Source: Rhodoferax sp. (lineage in GTDB: Bacteria > Pseudomonadota > Gammaproteobacteria > Burkholderiales > Burkholderiaceae_C). Taken from it: a stretch of DNA of 64,000 bases. Below the pieces are notes generated by a model, which did no database searches, was not told the origin of the DNA, and worked only from the letters and a program-made list of their open reading frames with translations. Shown one piece after another: positions 1-8,323 of the stretch. Positions within the stretch are counted from its first letter, which is position 1; the number at the start of each line of letters is the position of its first letter. The translations under genes and the position numbers were made by a program. The stretch is taken from contig NZ_JAQTXM010000020.1 in the NCBI RefSeq assembly GCF_028688795.1, positions 1-64,000 on the forward strand, read 5' to 3'.

Positions 1-1386
1 CCGATCTTGTGCCGCCTCGTCGGTGACAGCGCCGGGCAGCACCTGGTGCAGCAGCGCCATCATGGCGGTTTGGATGCGTGTCAACGCTTCAGGCGTGTGG
101 CCTTCAAAGCGCAGCACCAGCACCGGCGTGGTGTTGGAGGCACGAATCAGGCCGAAACCGTCGGGCCAATCGACCCGCAGGCCATCGATGGTGTTCAGGG
201 TGGCTGGTGCGGGGAAGTTCACCGAGGCAACCAGTTGCGCCACCAGTGTTTGCGGCTGGCCCTCAGCGCATTTCACGTTGAGTTCTGGCGTGGAAAAACT
301 GGTGGGCAAAGCATTCAGCACCGTGTTGGCATCTGGTGATTGGCTCAAGATTTCCAGCAGGCGACAACCCGCATAGGTGCCGTCGTCAAAGCCAAACCAG
401 CGCTCTTTAAAGAAGATGTGGCCACTCATCTCGCCACCCAGCGGCGAGTTGACCTCTTTCATCTTGGCCTTGATCAGCGAATGCCCAGTTTTGAACATCA
501 TGGGCACACCGCCTGCCGCTTCAATGGCCGGGGCCAGGCGCTGCGAGCATTTCACGTCAAAAATGATGGTGCCACCAGGCGCACGTTTCAAGACATCCTG
601 GGCAAACAGCATCATCTGGCGGTCCGGGTAAATGGTGTTGCCGTCTTTGGTGACTAGCCCCAAGCGGTCGCCGTCGCCGTCAAACGCCAGGCCCAGTTCG
701 GCGTCGCTGCTCTTGAGCGCGGCCATCACATCACGCAGGTTTTCAGGCTTGCTTGGGTCAGGATGGTGGTTGGGAAAGTTGCCATCGACCTCGCTGAACA
801 ATTCTGTGACCTCGCAACCAATCGCACGCAATATGCCGGGCGCAGATGCGCCGGCGATGCCGTTACCGCTGTCCACGACGATCTTCAATGGGCGCGCTAA
901 TTTGATGTCGCCAATGATGCGCGCGGTGTACGCGACCAGCACGTCCACCGTGCGAATCTGGCCACCGGCGCGCAGCTCCCAGGTTTCATCTTCCATCATG
1001 CGGCGCAGGTTTTGGATCTCATCGCCGTAAATGGCGCGCCCGGCCAGCACCATCTTGAAACCGTTGTAGTCTTTGGGGTTGTGGCTGCCGGTGACTTGGA
1101 TGCCACTGGCGCACAGTGTGTTGGCGGCAAAGTAAAGCATGGGCGTGGTGGCGAGACCGATGTCGATCACCTCAACACCGGCTGCCATCAGGCCACGCAT
1201 CAGGGCAGCGCTCAAGTCCGGGCCACTCAGGCGACCATCACGGCCCACTGCTACGGCTGTTTGCCCCTCACGTAGCGCCACGGTGCCAAAGGCGCGGCCC
1301 AAGGCTTCGGCCACCGATGCATCAATGGTGCTGGGCACCACGCCGCGAATGTCGTAGGCTTTGAAAATAGTGGCTGTGAGTTGCAT
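1..1386 (-). CDS. Phosphomannomutase/phosphoglucomutase (AlgC/ManB type), 3' end outside window
   Basis: This alpha-D-phosphohexomutase interconverts the 6-phosphate and 1-phosphate of mannose or glucose and feeds nucleotide-sugar and envelope polysaccharide synthesis in the cytoplasm. Translation of the minus strand gives an N-terminus MQLTATIFKAYDIRG, then the catalytic phosphoserine loop TGSHNPKDYNG, the metal-binding loop DGDGDRLG and the sugar-binding loop GGEMSGH, in family order. 462 codons are present and the frame stays open at base 1, so the last few residues lie outside. The start at 1386 has AGGGA upstream; an in-frame ATG at 1416 would add 10 residues and cannot be excluded. The substrate preference (mannose or glucose) cannot be read from the sequence. 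Confidence 0.93.
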   Translation of the reverse strand, partial: MQLTATIFKAYDIRGVVPSTIDASVAEALGRAFGTVALREGQTAVAVGRDGRLSGPDLSAALMRGLMAAGVEVIDIGLATTPMLYFAANTLCASGIQVTGSHNPKDYNGFKMVLAGRAIYGDEIQNLRRMMEDETWELRAGGQIRTVDVLVAYTARIIGDIKLARPLKIVVDSGNGIAGASAPGILRAIGCEVTELFSEVDGNFPNHHPDPSKPENLRDVMAALKSSDAELGLAFDGDGDRLGLVTKDGNTIYPDRQMMLFAQDVLKRAPGGTIIFDVKCSQRLAPAIEAAGGVPMMFKTGHSLIKAKMKEVNSPLGGEMSGHIFFKERWFGFDDGTYAGCRLLEILSQSPDANTVLNALPTSFSTPELNVKCAEGQPQTLVAQLVASVNFPAPATLNTIDGLRVDWPDGFGLIRASNTTPVLVLRFEGHTPEALTRIQTAMMALLHQVLPGAVTDEAAQDR

Positions 1387-1597
1387 TGTGGGGTTCCCTG
1401 GCTGAGTCTGTTGCATGTTTTTTCGCCCTGAATTGTAGGGGCCAGGCACGGCTAAGACATCGGCCATGGCAGCTGCTAGCGGCAGTCATCGGCTGGTAGC
1501 GATGCGCTCTTGGCTGGATGTCCACATGCCGCGCGCTTATGATCGTTCACATGAACAGAGCGCCATCGGTTGCATCACAAGTGTCTCATCGACACTT

Positions 1598-1647
1598 CTT
1601 ATTTGATAGCTTCTAACGCAATAATTTAAAGGGCTAGAGGCCTAAAA
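1598..1647 (+). repeat. Dispersed ~50-bp repeat, copy 1 (upstream of ogt)
   Basis: The copy has the left block TTTGATAGCTTCTAACGC and the right core AAGGGCTAGAGGCCTAAAA shared with copies elsewhere in the window. It ends four bases before the ogt start codon. The AGAGG of the core is placed where a Shine-Dalgarno sequence would lie for the ATG at 1652. Confidence 0.75.
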
Positions 1648-1651
1648 CACC

Positions 1652-2146
1652 ATGAAACTTCCTGCACACACACAAATCACCAGTATGGCCAGCCCCTTGG
1701 GGCGCATCACCATGGCTGCGGCTGACCAAAGCCTGGTCGGCGTCTGGTTTGAGGGCCAAGCTCACTTACCCGATCTGTCTGGCTTTGCGCAAGCGCCCAC
1801 GCACCCGGTACTGCAGCAGGCCGCCGCGCAACTGACGCAGTACTTTGCCGGGGAGCGCACCAGCTTCGAGCTACCGCTGGACCTGAGCACCGGCACCGCG
1901 TTTCAGCAAAGCGTTTGGCAGGCGCTGCTGGCCATTGCACCGGGGCAAACCTGCAGCTACCAGACGTTGAGCGCGCTCATTGGCAACCCAGCTGCCGTGC
2001 GTGCCGTGGGTGGCGCCGTGGGTCGCAACCCCTTGAGCATCATCGTGCCCTGTCACCGCGTGGTCGGGGCCAAAGGCGCCCTGACCGGCTACGCCGGCGG
2101 GCTTGAGCGCAAAGCCGCACTGCTGCAGCTTGAAGGCGCACGTTGA
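1652..2146 (+). CDS. ogt: Methylated-DNA--protein-cysteine S-methyltransferase
   Basis: This suicide DNA-repair protein transfers the alkyl group from O6-alkylguanine (or O4-alkylthymine) to its own cysteine. The 164-residue product carries the diagnostic active-site motif PCHRV with the acceptor cysteine at residue 134. It is followed by the VGAKGALTGYAGGLERK stretch typical of Ogt/MGMT C-termini, and the region near residue 84 (FQQSVWQAL) matches the helix before the DNA-binding helix-turn-helix. The length fits the family. The start lies just after a dispersed repeat whose AGAGG may act as ribosome-binding site. The stop overlaps the TTG start of the following exporter (TTGA), suggesting translational coupling. 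The choice of Ogt rather than the C-terminal domain of Ada is based on size, as no Ada N-terminal domain is present. Confidence 0.95.
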   Translation: MKLPAHTQITSMASPLGRITMAAADQSLVGVWFEGQAHLPDLSGFAQAPTHPVLQQAAAQLTQYFAGERTSFELPLDLSTGTAFQQSVWQALLAIAPGQTCSYQTLSALIGNPAAVRAVGGAVGRNPLSIIVPCHRVVGAKGALTGYAGGLERKAALLQLEGAR

Positions 2147-3039
2147 AGTCCCCACACCCTGCGAGTCCCTGGCTGGCTGAGTTTGTAGCACTGGCCGCCA
2201 TTTGGGGTGCGTCATTTTTATTTACCCGACTAGGCGCCACCGAGTTTGGCGCACTGCCCACCGCAGGCATACGTGTGACCATCGCCGCGCTGTTTTTGCT
2301 GCCTTTGCTGTTGCTGCGCGGGCAGGTGCCGGCCTTGCGCGCGCACTGGAAAAAGATCTTTTTCCTGGGGCTGTTGAACTCAGGCATTCCGTTTGCGCTG
2401 TACGCCTATGCGCTGCTGTCGATCAGCACCGGGCTGTCTTCGCTACTCAACGCCACTGTGCCGCTGTTTGGGGCCTTGGTGGCCTGGTTCTGGCTGAAGG
2501 ACCGGCCACACGGCATGAAAATCATCGGGCTCTTGATCGGTTTTGTCGGCGTCGCCATGCTGGCATCAGGCAAAGCCAGCTTCAAGCCCAATGCCTCCGG
2601 CTTGGTCACGGGCTGGGCCGTGCTGGCGTGTTTGGGCGCCTGCCTGTGTTACGGTTTGGCGGCCAGTTTTACCAAACGTTATTTGAGCGGCGTGCCCTCG
2701 CTTGTGGTGGCTACCGGCAGCCAACTGGGTGCCACGTTGGGTTTGGCATTGCCAACACTGCTGTTTTGGCCGGCCACCATGCCCAGCGTCAACGCCTGGC
2801 TAGCGCTGCTGGTGGTGGGGGTGCTTTGCACGGGCGTGGCCTACGTGCTGTATTTCAGGCTGATTGACAAGGTCGGGGCGGCAGGTTCACTCACCGTGAC
2901 ATTTTTAATACCAGTGTTTGCCGTGATCTACGGCGTGGTGTTTCTGGGCGAATCCGTGACCGCCTGGATGCTGATCTGTGGCGCGGTAATTTTGTGCGGC
3001 ACGGCCTTGTCGATGGGATTGTTCAAAGCGCGTGCCTGA
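2143..3039 (+). CDS. DMT-superfamily (EamA) transporter
   Basis: This is an inner-membrane protein of 298 residues with about ten hydrophobic segments arranged as two EamA repeats, the usual size and plan of drug/metabolite exporters. Features seen include the N-terminal FVALAAIWGASFLFTRLG signature and the equivalent segment in the second half (SLTVTFLIPVFAVIYGVVF-like). The TTG start overlaps the ogt stop codon, so the two are probably co-transcribed and coupled. The substrate is unknown. Members of this family move amino acids, purines or other metabolites, and nothing here points to one of these. It ends 7 bp from the convergent gene downstream. Confidence 0.88.
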   Translation: MKSPHPASPWLAEFVALAAIWGASFLFTRLGATEFGALPTAGIRVTIAALFLLPLLLLRGQVPALRAHWKKIFFLGLLNSGIPFALYAYALLSISTGLSSLLNATVPLFGALVAWFWLKDRPHGMKIIGLLIGFVGVAMLASGKASFKPNASGLVTGWAVLACLGACLCYGLAASFTKRYLSGVPSLVVATGSQLGATLGLALPTLLFWPATMPSVNAWLALLVVGVLCTGVAYVLYFRLIDKVGAAGSLTVTFLIPVFAVIYGVVFLGESVTAWMLICGAVILCGTALSMGLFKARA

Positions 3040-3046
3040 GGCCTTG

Positions 3047-4909
3047 TCAGGCCGTTGGCACAAAAAACGCGACACCGTCAAACGTCCAGCCGGGCTCAAT
3101 CATCAGTGGCGAGTAAAAGAGCCGCCAGCCGTCACCATTGGCCTGAACAATGTGGTGCTGGTAAATGGCCGCACTGCCTGCCACCGCGCTGGCGAAGGCG
3201 TGAAAAGCAATACCATCAGGTGTCCAGCCCAAGCCCAGGTTGGCGTTGAGGTTGTAAATGTACCTGTCACCATCACCGTTGGCCTGAGTTGCCTTGTATC
3301 GGTACACCGGAACCGTGTTGGCAATGGGTGCGGCGTAAGCCCGAAACGCCAATCCGTCAAGCACCGCCCCGGCTGGCGCGTCAGCCCCAACCGTGTAGAA
3401 ATAACGCGAGCCGTCGCCGCTGACCTGCACGTTATGCCACTTGCGCACATCGGCACTCTCAAAATACGGCGCGCTGAGGCGGGTGACCACGTTGCGGGTG
3501 ATGCGGCTGAACGGTGTGGCAATTTGCCCATCCAGCTCAGGCTGCAAGGCGCGCACCCAGTCGATCGTGCCACCATTGAAGATCGCACCGGCCGCCCCGC
3601 CGCGCGAGTGGATGCTGATGGCTGCATAGCCTGACTTTTCGCCAGGGCCACCCATGGCAAGGGACTTGGCATCCCAGGTGCTGGCATCGGCCAGCGCCAG
3701 CACCCGCAGCGTGGCGGGTGTGCCGTCCGCAGCAGTGGGGTAGGCGCGACCGTCGAGGCCGGTGCGAAAGTCCAGCGCATCCACTTCATAGCCGCAATAG
3801 GCACCGCCAAAATTTGCACCGGTAAGCAGGCCGGCACCCTCAAATGCCCAATGTTCGCCGCGCTGAACCACGTAGGGCGTGTCCGGACGGGCTAGTGACC
3901 CGGCCCAAGCAGCACCCAGATTCCAGCCCAGCCCGATGCTGCTGTTCTCAGGGTCTGGCGGTACCAAGCTGATCCAGTTGGTGGTTTTATAGGCCTCGCG
4001 CGTGTCCGGGTCGGTACTTCGTGATTTGTAGCAAACCAGTGTGCGATTGGCCGTGCCGCCAGAATTGGCCTCAAAGCGCACCTGCCACCAGCAGGTATTG
4101 CCGCTGAAAATTGCCGCATTACCGCCCGCACCCACAAAGATGTCAAATCGGCTACGCATATTGCGTGACCAGTATTCGTCGTGTCCCGCCGTCAGGAACA
4201 ACTTATACCCATTGAGTGAAGCAGAGTCTTGATGCAAGTCCACACTGGTGCAGAAGTCGGCGGCAATGCCGTTTTTGGCCAGCCAGCGCACCAAGGGGGC
4301 TTGCCAGGGGTCAAAGGCAAAACTCAGCGGGTCGGCGTTGGGCCGGTCAAACGACACTTTGGTGGCAGGCACGCCACCCGTGGAGTTGTAGGCGTACATG
4401 CTTTTGCCACCGTAGTTGTTGTAAGCCTGCATGGTGGTGACTGGCACCTGAACCAGTACCTTGACACCGGCCGTAGGCGTTTTCGGGCGAACCACGAAAG
4501 GCACACAACACAAACGGTTGCCAGAACCAATGGCAGCGTAATAAATGCCACTGGGCCAGTTGGCAGGCACGCTCAGGGTGTAAGCCGTCGGCCAACCACA
4601 ACCCGCCGCAGAGGCATTGGATGGCACCGAGCAGTTGTACAGGCTGACGTTTGTGGTCAGCAAAGTCTGGTCGGCCAGACCAACGCGAGCCACAGCCAAT
4701 ACAAATTTCTTACTGAGCAAGCTCAGACTCTGGCCCTGCGGGTCCCGCGCATAAAAAGTGATTTTCCCGCCCTGCTTGACCGACGTGGCCGAGGCATAAC
4801 CTTCCAGGTTTGTACTGGCCGCCCAAGCCGAGTCCATCAGCCAAGATGTGGTGCTGGCCATGCCCGCCGCTTGAACAAAGCGACGCCGGGTCAAGTGTTT
4901 TGAAGCCAT
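3047..4909 (-). CDS. Tat-exported N,N-dimethylformamidase-like protein with C-terminal DUF5648-like repeats
   Basis: The 620-residue product begins with a twin-arginine signal (LTRRRFVQAAG followed by a hydrophobic stretch and an AWA|A-type cleavage site), so it is probably exported folded. The central part (about residues 130-470) resembles the C-terminal domain of N,N-dimethylformamidase large subunits, including the conserved TAGHDEYWS motif. The last 140 residues hold three degenerate repeats of about 45 residues, each with a Y/F-Y pair and ending in DG-(L/I/V)-AF, like DUF5648 repeats of secreted hydrolases. The start at 4909 is chosen because AGGGAGG lies just upstream; a longer frame to 4942 lacks this. 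Its substrate is unknown and DMFase activity should not be assumed. It stands alone, convergent with the DMT exporter. Confidence 0.75.
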   Translation of the reverse strand: MASKHLTRRRFVQAAGMASTTSWLMDSAWAASTNLEGYASATSVKQGGKITFYARDPQGQSLSLLSKKFVLAVARVGLADQTLLTTNVSLYNCSVPSNASAAGCGWPTAYTLSVPANWPSGIYYAAIGSGNRLCCVPFVVRPKTPTAGVKVLVQVPVTTMQAYNNYGGKSMYAYNSTGGVPATKVSFDRPNADPLSFAFDPWQAPLVRWLAKNGIAADFCTSVDLHQDSASLNGYKLFLTAGHDEYWSRNMRSRFDIFVGAGGNAAIFSGNTCWWQVRFEANSGGTANRTLVCYKSRSTDPDTREAYKTTNWISLVPPDPENSSIGLGWNLGAAWAGSLARPDTPYVVQRGEHWAFEGAGLLTGANFGGAYCGYEVDALDFRTGLDGRAYPTAADGTPATLRVLALADASTWDAKSLAMGGPGEKSGYAAISIHSRGGAAGAIFNGGTIDWVRALQPELDGQIATPFSRITRNVVTRLSAPYFESADVRKWHNVQVSGDGSRYFYTVGADAPAGAVLDGLAFRAYAAPIANTVPVYRYKATQANGDGDRYIYNLNANLGLGWTPDGIAFHAFASAVAGSAAIYQHHIVQANGDGWRLFYSPLMIEPGWTFDGVAFFVPTA

Positions 4910-5240
4910 GGTGAATACCTCCCTTATTGAAAATGCAAACAACCACGTCGACGCTTCACTTGGCTACATCCTAAACAGATGTCAAGCGAGATACCGTTGA
5001 GCTACAAGAAATGGGAGTTGGCTCAGACGAGCCAACAGCAATTTGCTACCAAACCGCGCCATTGTCAGAAAAATGTCGATAGTTCAATTGATTCTTCTTG
5101 AGTTTGTGAGCTATTTACCATCGCATGGCAATTTTTCAAAAATTAAGGCGCAGTTGAGCCTCTTCTTTTGTCGCCCGATCTCAGCTTTAGAGCAACACTG
5201 CGTCGAACAAATTTTGACCAACTGCAAAATTTGTAGGCAT
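4910..5240. other. Intergenic region without a supported gene; one perfect hairpin
   Basis: About 330 bases between the Tat-exported protein and the tRNA cluster terminator hold no convincing gene. A perfect 8-bp inverted repeat, GTTGGCTC-AGAC-GAGCCAAC, lies at 5017-5036 without a following T-run, so it is not a standard terminator. The 5' side must hold the promoter of the gene at 4909 (minus strand), but I could not pick one with confidence. Confidence 0.5.
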
Positions 5241-5273
5241 AAAAAAAGCCCTACTTTTAAGGTAGGGCTTTTT
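5241..5273 (-). terminator. Rho-independent terminator of the tRNA cluster
   Basis: A perfect 8-bp stem (AGCCCTAC / GTAGGGCT) with a 7-base loop is followed on the minus strand by seven T residues. It lies about 30 bases past the 3' end of tRNA-Asp and closes the gltX-tRNA transcription unit. A T-run on the other side would let it work in both directions. Confidence 0.9.
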
Positions 5274-5301
5274 CGTAAGTCATTGAAACCAATGACTAAT
5301 T

Positions 5302-5378
5302 TGGCGGAGCGGACGGGACTCGAACCCGCGACCCCCGGCGTGACAGGCCGGTATTCTAACCAACTGAACTACCACTCC
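5302..5378 (-). tRNA. tRNA-Asp (anticodon GTC)
   Basis: The minus strand folds as a 77-nt tRNA with acceptor GGAGTGG pairing with CCGCTCC (one G-T pair), T-loop GGTTCGAGTCC, anticodon loop CTGTCAC and an encoded CCA end. It is the last gene of the three-tRNA cluster. Its product is also the substrate of the GluQ enzyme encoded at about 44 kb, which modifies the queuosine of tRNA-Asp. Confidence 0.97.
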
Positions 5379-5467
5379 TGGTAGCTAACGTTTACTCTTT
5401 CGAGTCAAGTCATTTGTCCTTGCGGACAAACCGTTACCGACTTGCGCCACTTTACTTTTCAGTAAAC

Positions 5468-5543
5468 TGGCGACCCCACGGGGATTCGAACCCCGGTACC
5501 TACCGTGAAAGGGTAGTGTCCTAGGCCTCTAGACGATGGGGTC
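5468..5543 (-). tRNA. tRNA-Glu (anticodon TTC)
   Basis: A 76-nt cloverleaf on the minus strand has anticodon loop CTTTCAC, T-loop GGTTCGAATCC and an encoded CCA. It lies between tRNA-Ala and tRNA-Asp. It is downstream of gltX, whose enzyme charges this tRNA, so enzyme and substrate RNA are encoded side by side. Confidence 0.97.
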
Positions 5544-5575
5544 ATAACCTTTGGACTTCCGTCTCTTGAAAACAA

Positions 5576-5651
<76 letters not shown>

Positions 5652-5699
5652 TCAATAACACCACTTTGTTTAGAAGCAGTGTTTGTTTCCAAGCCTCAA

Positions 5700-5728
5700 A
5701 TTATAGTGTGAATTTCAGGCTGTTTCTA
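5700..5728 (-). promoter_or_regulatory. Probable sigma-70 promoter of the tRNA cluster, overlapping the gltX stop
   Basis: Read on the minus strand there is a perfect -10 box TATAAT (5700-5705) 17 bp after a TAGAAA -35 box (5723-5728) that lies in the last codons of gltX. The expected start point is near 5693, about 40 bases before tRNA-Ala. This would give the tRNAs their own transcription on top of any read-through from gltX. Confidence 0.65.
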
Positions 5729-7103
5729 ATCTGCTGATAACTTTTTCGCGATCGAACAATTCAAGCATCGCATCCAGGGACGGTGTATGGGCATTTCCGG
5801 CCACCAGCACACGCACGGGCATGGCCAAATGTGGCATTTTCAGACTGCAAGCCTTCAGCACTTCCTTGATCTCGGTCGCGATGCTGGCTTTGTCCCAGGC
5901 GCAGGTGCCCAATCGATCTGCCAGCATGGTCAACGCGGGTTTGATGGCATCGGTCACATGCTGGGCGAGATCCGCTGCAGCGGGTTGCACATCCGCATAA
6001 AACACTGCCGCCCATTCGGCCAGCACCACAGTGGTGTCGCAACGGTCTTTGAACAGCGCACAAATGCGTGGCAGACGCTCATCTGCCGCAAGGCCCCGTT
6101 TTAGCAATTGCGCTTCCACAAGTGGCACCAACACCTCATCGGCGGTGATTTTGATGTGTTGGGCATTGACCCAGCGTAGCTTGGCTTCGTCAAACTGCGC
6201 AGCACTTTTACCCAAATGATCCAGGTTGAACCACTCAACAAACTGCGCCCGGCTGAAAATCTCGTCATCGCCATGGCTCCAGCCCAGACGCGCCAGGTAA
6301 TTCACCATGGCATCGGGCAGATAACCTTCTTCGCGGTACTGTGTCACCGGTTTGGCGCCGTTGCGCTTGCTCATTTTTTCGCCCTGCTCGTTGAGCACGG
6401 TGGGCAAATGGGCATACACCGGGGGCTCTTTGCCCAAGGCTTTGAAGATGTTGATTTGGCGTGGCGTGTTGTTGACATGGTCGTCACCGCGAATCACATG
6501 GGTGATGGCCATGTCAATGTCGTCCACCACCACACAGAAGTTGTACGTGGGCGTGCCATCAGGGCGTGCAATCACCAAGTCATCGAGTTCGTCGTTGCTG
6601 ATCTCAATGCGACCTTTCACCTTGTCTTCCCACACGACCGAGCCACCTTGCGGGTTCTTGAAACGCAACACCGGCTGCACACCTTCGGGAATAGCGGGCA
6701 GCACCTTGCCCGGCGCTGGTCGCCAAGTGCCGTCGTAGCGTGGTTTTTCTTTGGCCGCAGTCTGACGCTCCCGCAGGGCGTCCAACTCCGTCATGCTCAT
6801 GTAGCAAGGGTAAACATGACCTGCAGTCACCAAGTCAGCCAACACCGCCTTGTAGCGGTCCATGCGCTGCATTTGGTAGAACGGGCCTTCGTCATAGTCC
6901 AGGCCCAACCAGCTCATGCCCTCGATGATCACATCGACAGCAGCCTGGGTGGAACGCTCCAGGTCGGTGTCTTCAATGCGCAAAATGAAGTCGCCGCCAG
7001 TAGACCGGGCAAACGCCCACGGGTACAAGGCGGATCGAATGTTGCCGAGGTGGATAAAGCCAGTGGGTGAAGGCGCGAAACGGGTACGGGTTTTTTGTGT
7101 CAT
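5715..7103 (-). CDS. gltX: Glutamate--tRNA ligase
   Basis: This class I aminoacyl-tRNA synthetase charges tRNA-Glu with glutamate. The 462-residue product has the HIGH-type motif at residue 18 (FIHLGN) after RFAPSPTG, the Rossmann catalytic core, the KMSKR loop (EKMSKRNGA, near residue 246) and a C-terminal anticodon-binding domain. The length is typical of the discriminating or non-discriminating bacterial GltX; which one cannot be decided by eye. It starts 3 bases after metZ, so it is part of the folC-to-gltX cluster. It precedes a tRNA block that includes tRNA-Glu. A shorter GluQ paralogue without the anticodon-binding domain is encoded at about 44 kb. Confidence 0.98.
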   Translation of the reverse strand: MTQKTRTRFAPSPTGFIHLGNIRSALYPWAFARSTGGDFILRIEDTDLERSTQAAVDVIIEGMSWLGLDYDEGPFYQMQRMDRYKAVLADLVTAGHVYPCYMSMTELDALRERQTAAKEKPRYDGTWRPAPGKVLPAIPEGVQPVLRFKNPQGGSVVWEDKVKGRIEISNDELDDLVIARPDGTPTYNFCVVVDDIDMAITHVIRGDDHVNNTPRQINIFKALGKEPPVYAHLPTVLNEQGEKMSKRNGAKPVTQYREEGYLPDAMVNYLARLGWSHGDDEIFSRAQFVEWFNLDHLGKSAAQFDEAKLRWVNAQHIKITADEVLVPLVEAQLLKRGLAADERLPRICALFKDRCDTTVVLAEWAAVFYADVQPAAADLAQHVTDAIKPALTMLADRLGTCAWDKASIATEIKEVLKACSLKMPHLAMPVRVLVAGNAHTPSLDAMLELFDREKVISRLETA

Positions 7104-7106
7104 GGG

Positions 7107-8321
7107 TCAGCTCAGTGTGTTCAGGCCGCGCAACAGGTCAGCCTTGATGTCGTCAAGATGCTCCAGGCCCACGGCGATGCGGATCAGGCCCTGGCCAATG
7201 CCTGCGGCTTGCCGCTGGTCTTCAGTCATGCGGCCGTGGGACGTGGTGGCAGGATGCGCAATGGTGGTTTTGGTGTCCCCCAAATTGGTTGTCACCGAGC
7301 ACACCAGTGTGCTGTCAATCACATGGAACGCCCGCTTGCGGCCTTGTGCAGCATCCGATGCATGTACATCAAACGACACCACGGCCCCGCCCAAGCCACT
7401 TTGCTGGCGCATGGCCAAGTCGTGCTGCGGGTGCGATGCCAAACCTGGGTAATAGACATGCGCCACATTGGGCTGCGTCTGCAGCCAGGTGGCCAGGGCC
7501 AGCGCGCTGTCGCACTGGGCGCGCATGCGAATGGCCAAGGTTTCCATGCCTTTGGTGACCACCCAGGCGTTGAACGGCGACAGCACCACACCCACCGTGC
7601 GGTTGATCGGCCAAAACACATCATTGACGTATTTCTGGCTGCAACAAATGGCGCCTGCCACCACCCTGCCCTGACCGTCAAGGTACTTGGTGCCGGAATG
7701 AATCACAAAGTCCGCACCATATTCAACCGGGCGTTGCAGGGCGGGTGTGCAAAAGCAGTTGTCGACTGCCAGCAGCGCACCCCCTGAGTGCGCCACCTCG
7801 GCCAGTGCAGCAATGTCACAAATATCTGTCAAGGGATTGGTCGGCGTTTCGGCAAACAACAGCTTGGTATTGGGCTTGACGGCCGCGCGCCATTGCGCCA
7901 CATCAATTTGCGACACAAAAGTGGTTTCCACACCGAACTTGGCAAACTCGACCGCAAACAGCCGCAAGGTCGAGCCAAACACAGACTGCGAACACACCAC
8001 GTGGTCACCCGCGCGCAACAAACCCATGCCCAACAACAAAATAGCAGCCATACCACTGGAGGTAGCGATCGCCGCCTCGGTGCCCTCAAGCGCCGCCAGC
8101 CGCTGCTCCATGGCAGTCACGGTGGGGTTGCCGACGCGGGTGTAGGTGTAGCCGTCTTCCTCATTGGCAAAACGCTTGCGCGCGGTTTCTGCGTCGGGCT
8201 GGACAAAACTGCTGGTCAGGTAAAGCGCCTCTGAGTTTTCGCCATACTGGCTGCGCTCGATGCCCGTGCGCACCGCCAAGGTGTCGCGATGCAAGTTGTC
8301 AGGGAGTTTCTTTGCCGTCAT
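7107..8321 (-). CDS. metZ: O-succinylhomoserine sulfhydrylase
   Basis: This PLP-dependent Cys/Met-metabolism enzyme makes homocysteine from O-succinyl- (or O-acetyl-) homoserine and sulfide, the direct sulfhydrylation route to methionine. The 404-residue product shows the PLP-lysine motif SGTKYLDGQGRV, the cofactor loop SSGMAAI and the YTRVGNPT signature. The family is certain. The MetZ assignment rather than MetB or MetY rests on the position next to purF, where metZ sits in many beta- and gammaproteobacteria. It is separated from purF by 2 bases and from gltX by 3 bases, so it is surely co-transcribed. Confidence 0.93.
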   Translation of the reverse strand: MTAKKLPDNLHRDTLAVRTGIERSQYGENSEALYLTSSFVQPDAETARKRFANEEDGYTYTRVGNPTVTAMEQRLAALEGTEAAIATSSGMAAILLLGMGLLRAGDHVVCSQSVFGSTLRLFAVEFAKFGVETTFVSQIDVAQWRAAVKPNTKLLFAETPTNPLTDICDIAALAEVAHSGGALLAVDNCFCTPALQRPVEYGADFVIHSGTKYLDGQGRVVAGAICCSQKYVNDVFWPINRTVGVVLSPFNAWVVTKGMETLAIRMRAQCDSALALATWLQTQPNVAHVYYPGLASHPQHDLAMRQQSGLGGAVVSFDVHASDAAQGRKRAFHVIDSTLVCSVTTNLGDTKTTIAHPATTSHGRMTEDQRQAAGIGQGLIRIAVGLEHLDDIKADLLRGLNTLS

Positions 8322-8323
8322 GG

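Noticed and set aside
5043..5384. 113-codon plus-strand ORF containing ERTGLEPATPGVTGRYSN
   Set aside because: This peptide is the well-known false translation of the antisense strand of a tRNA-Asp gene; the first part covers the terminator and has no family resemblance.
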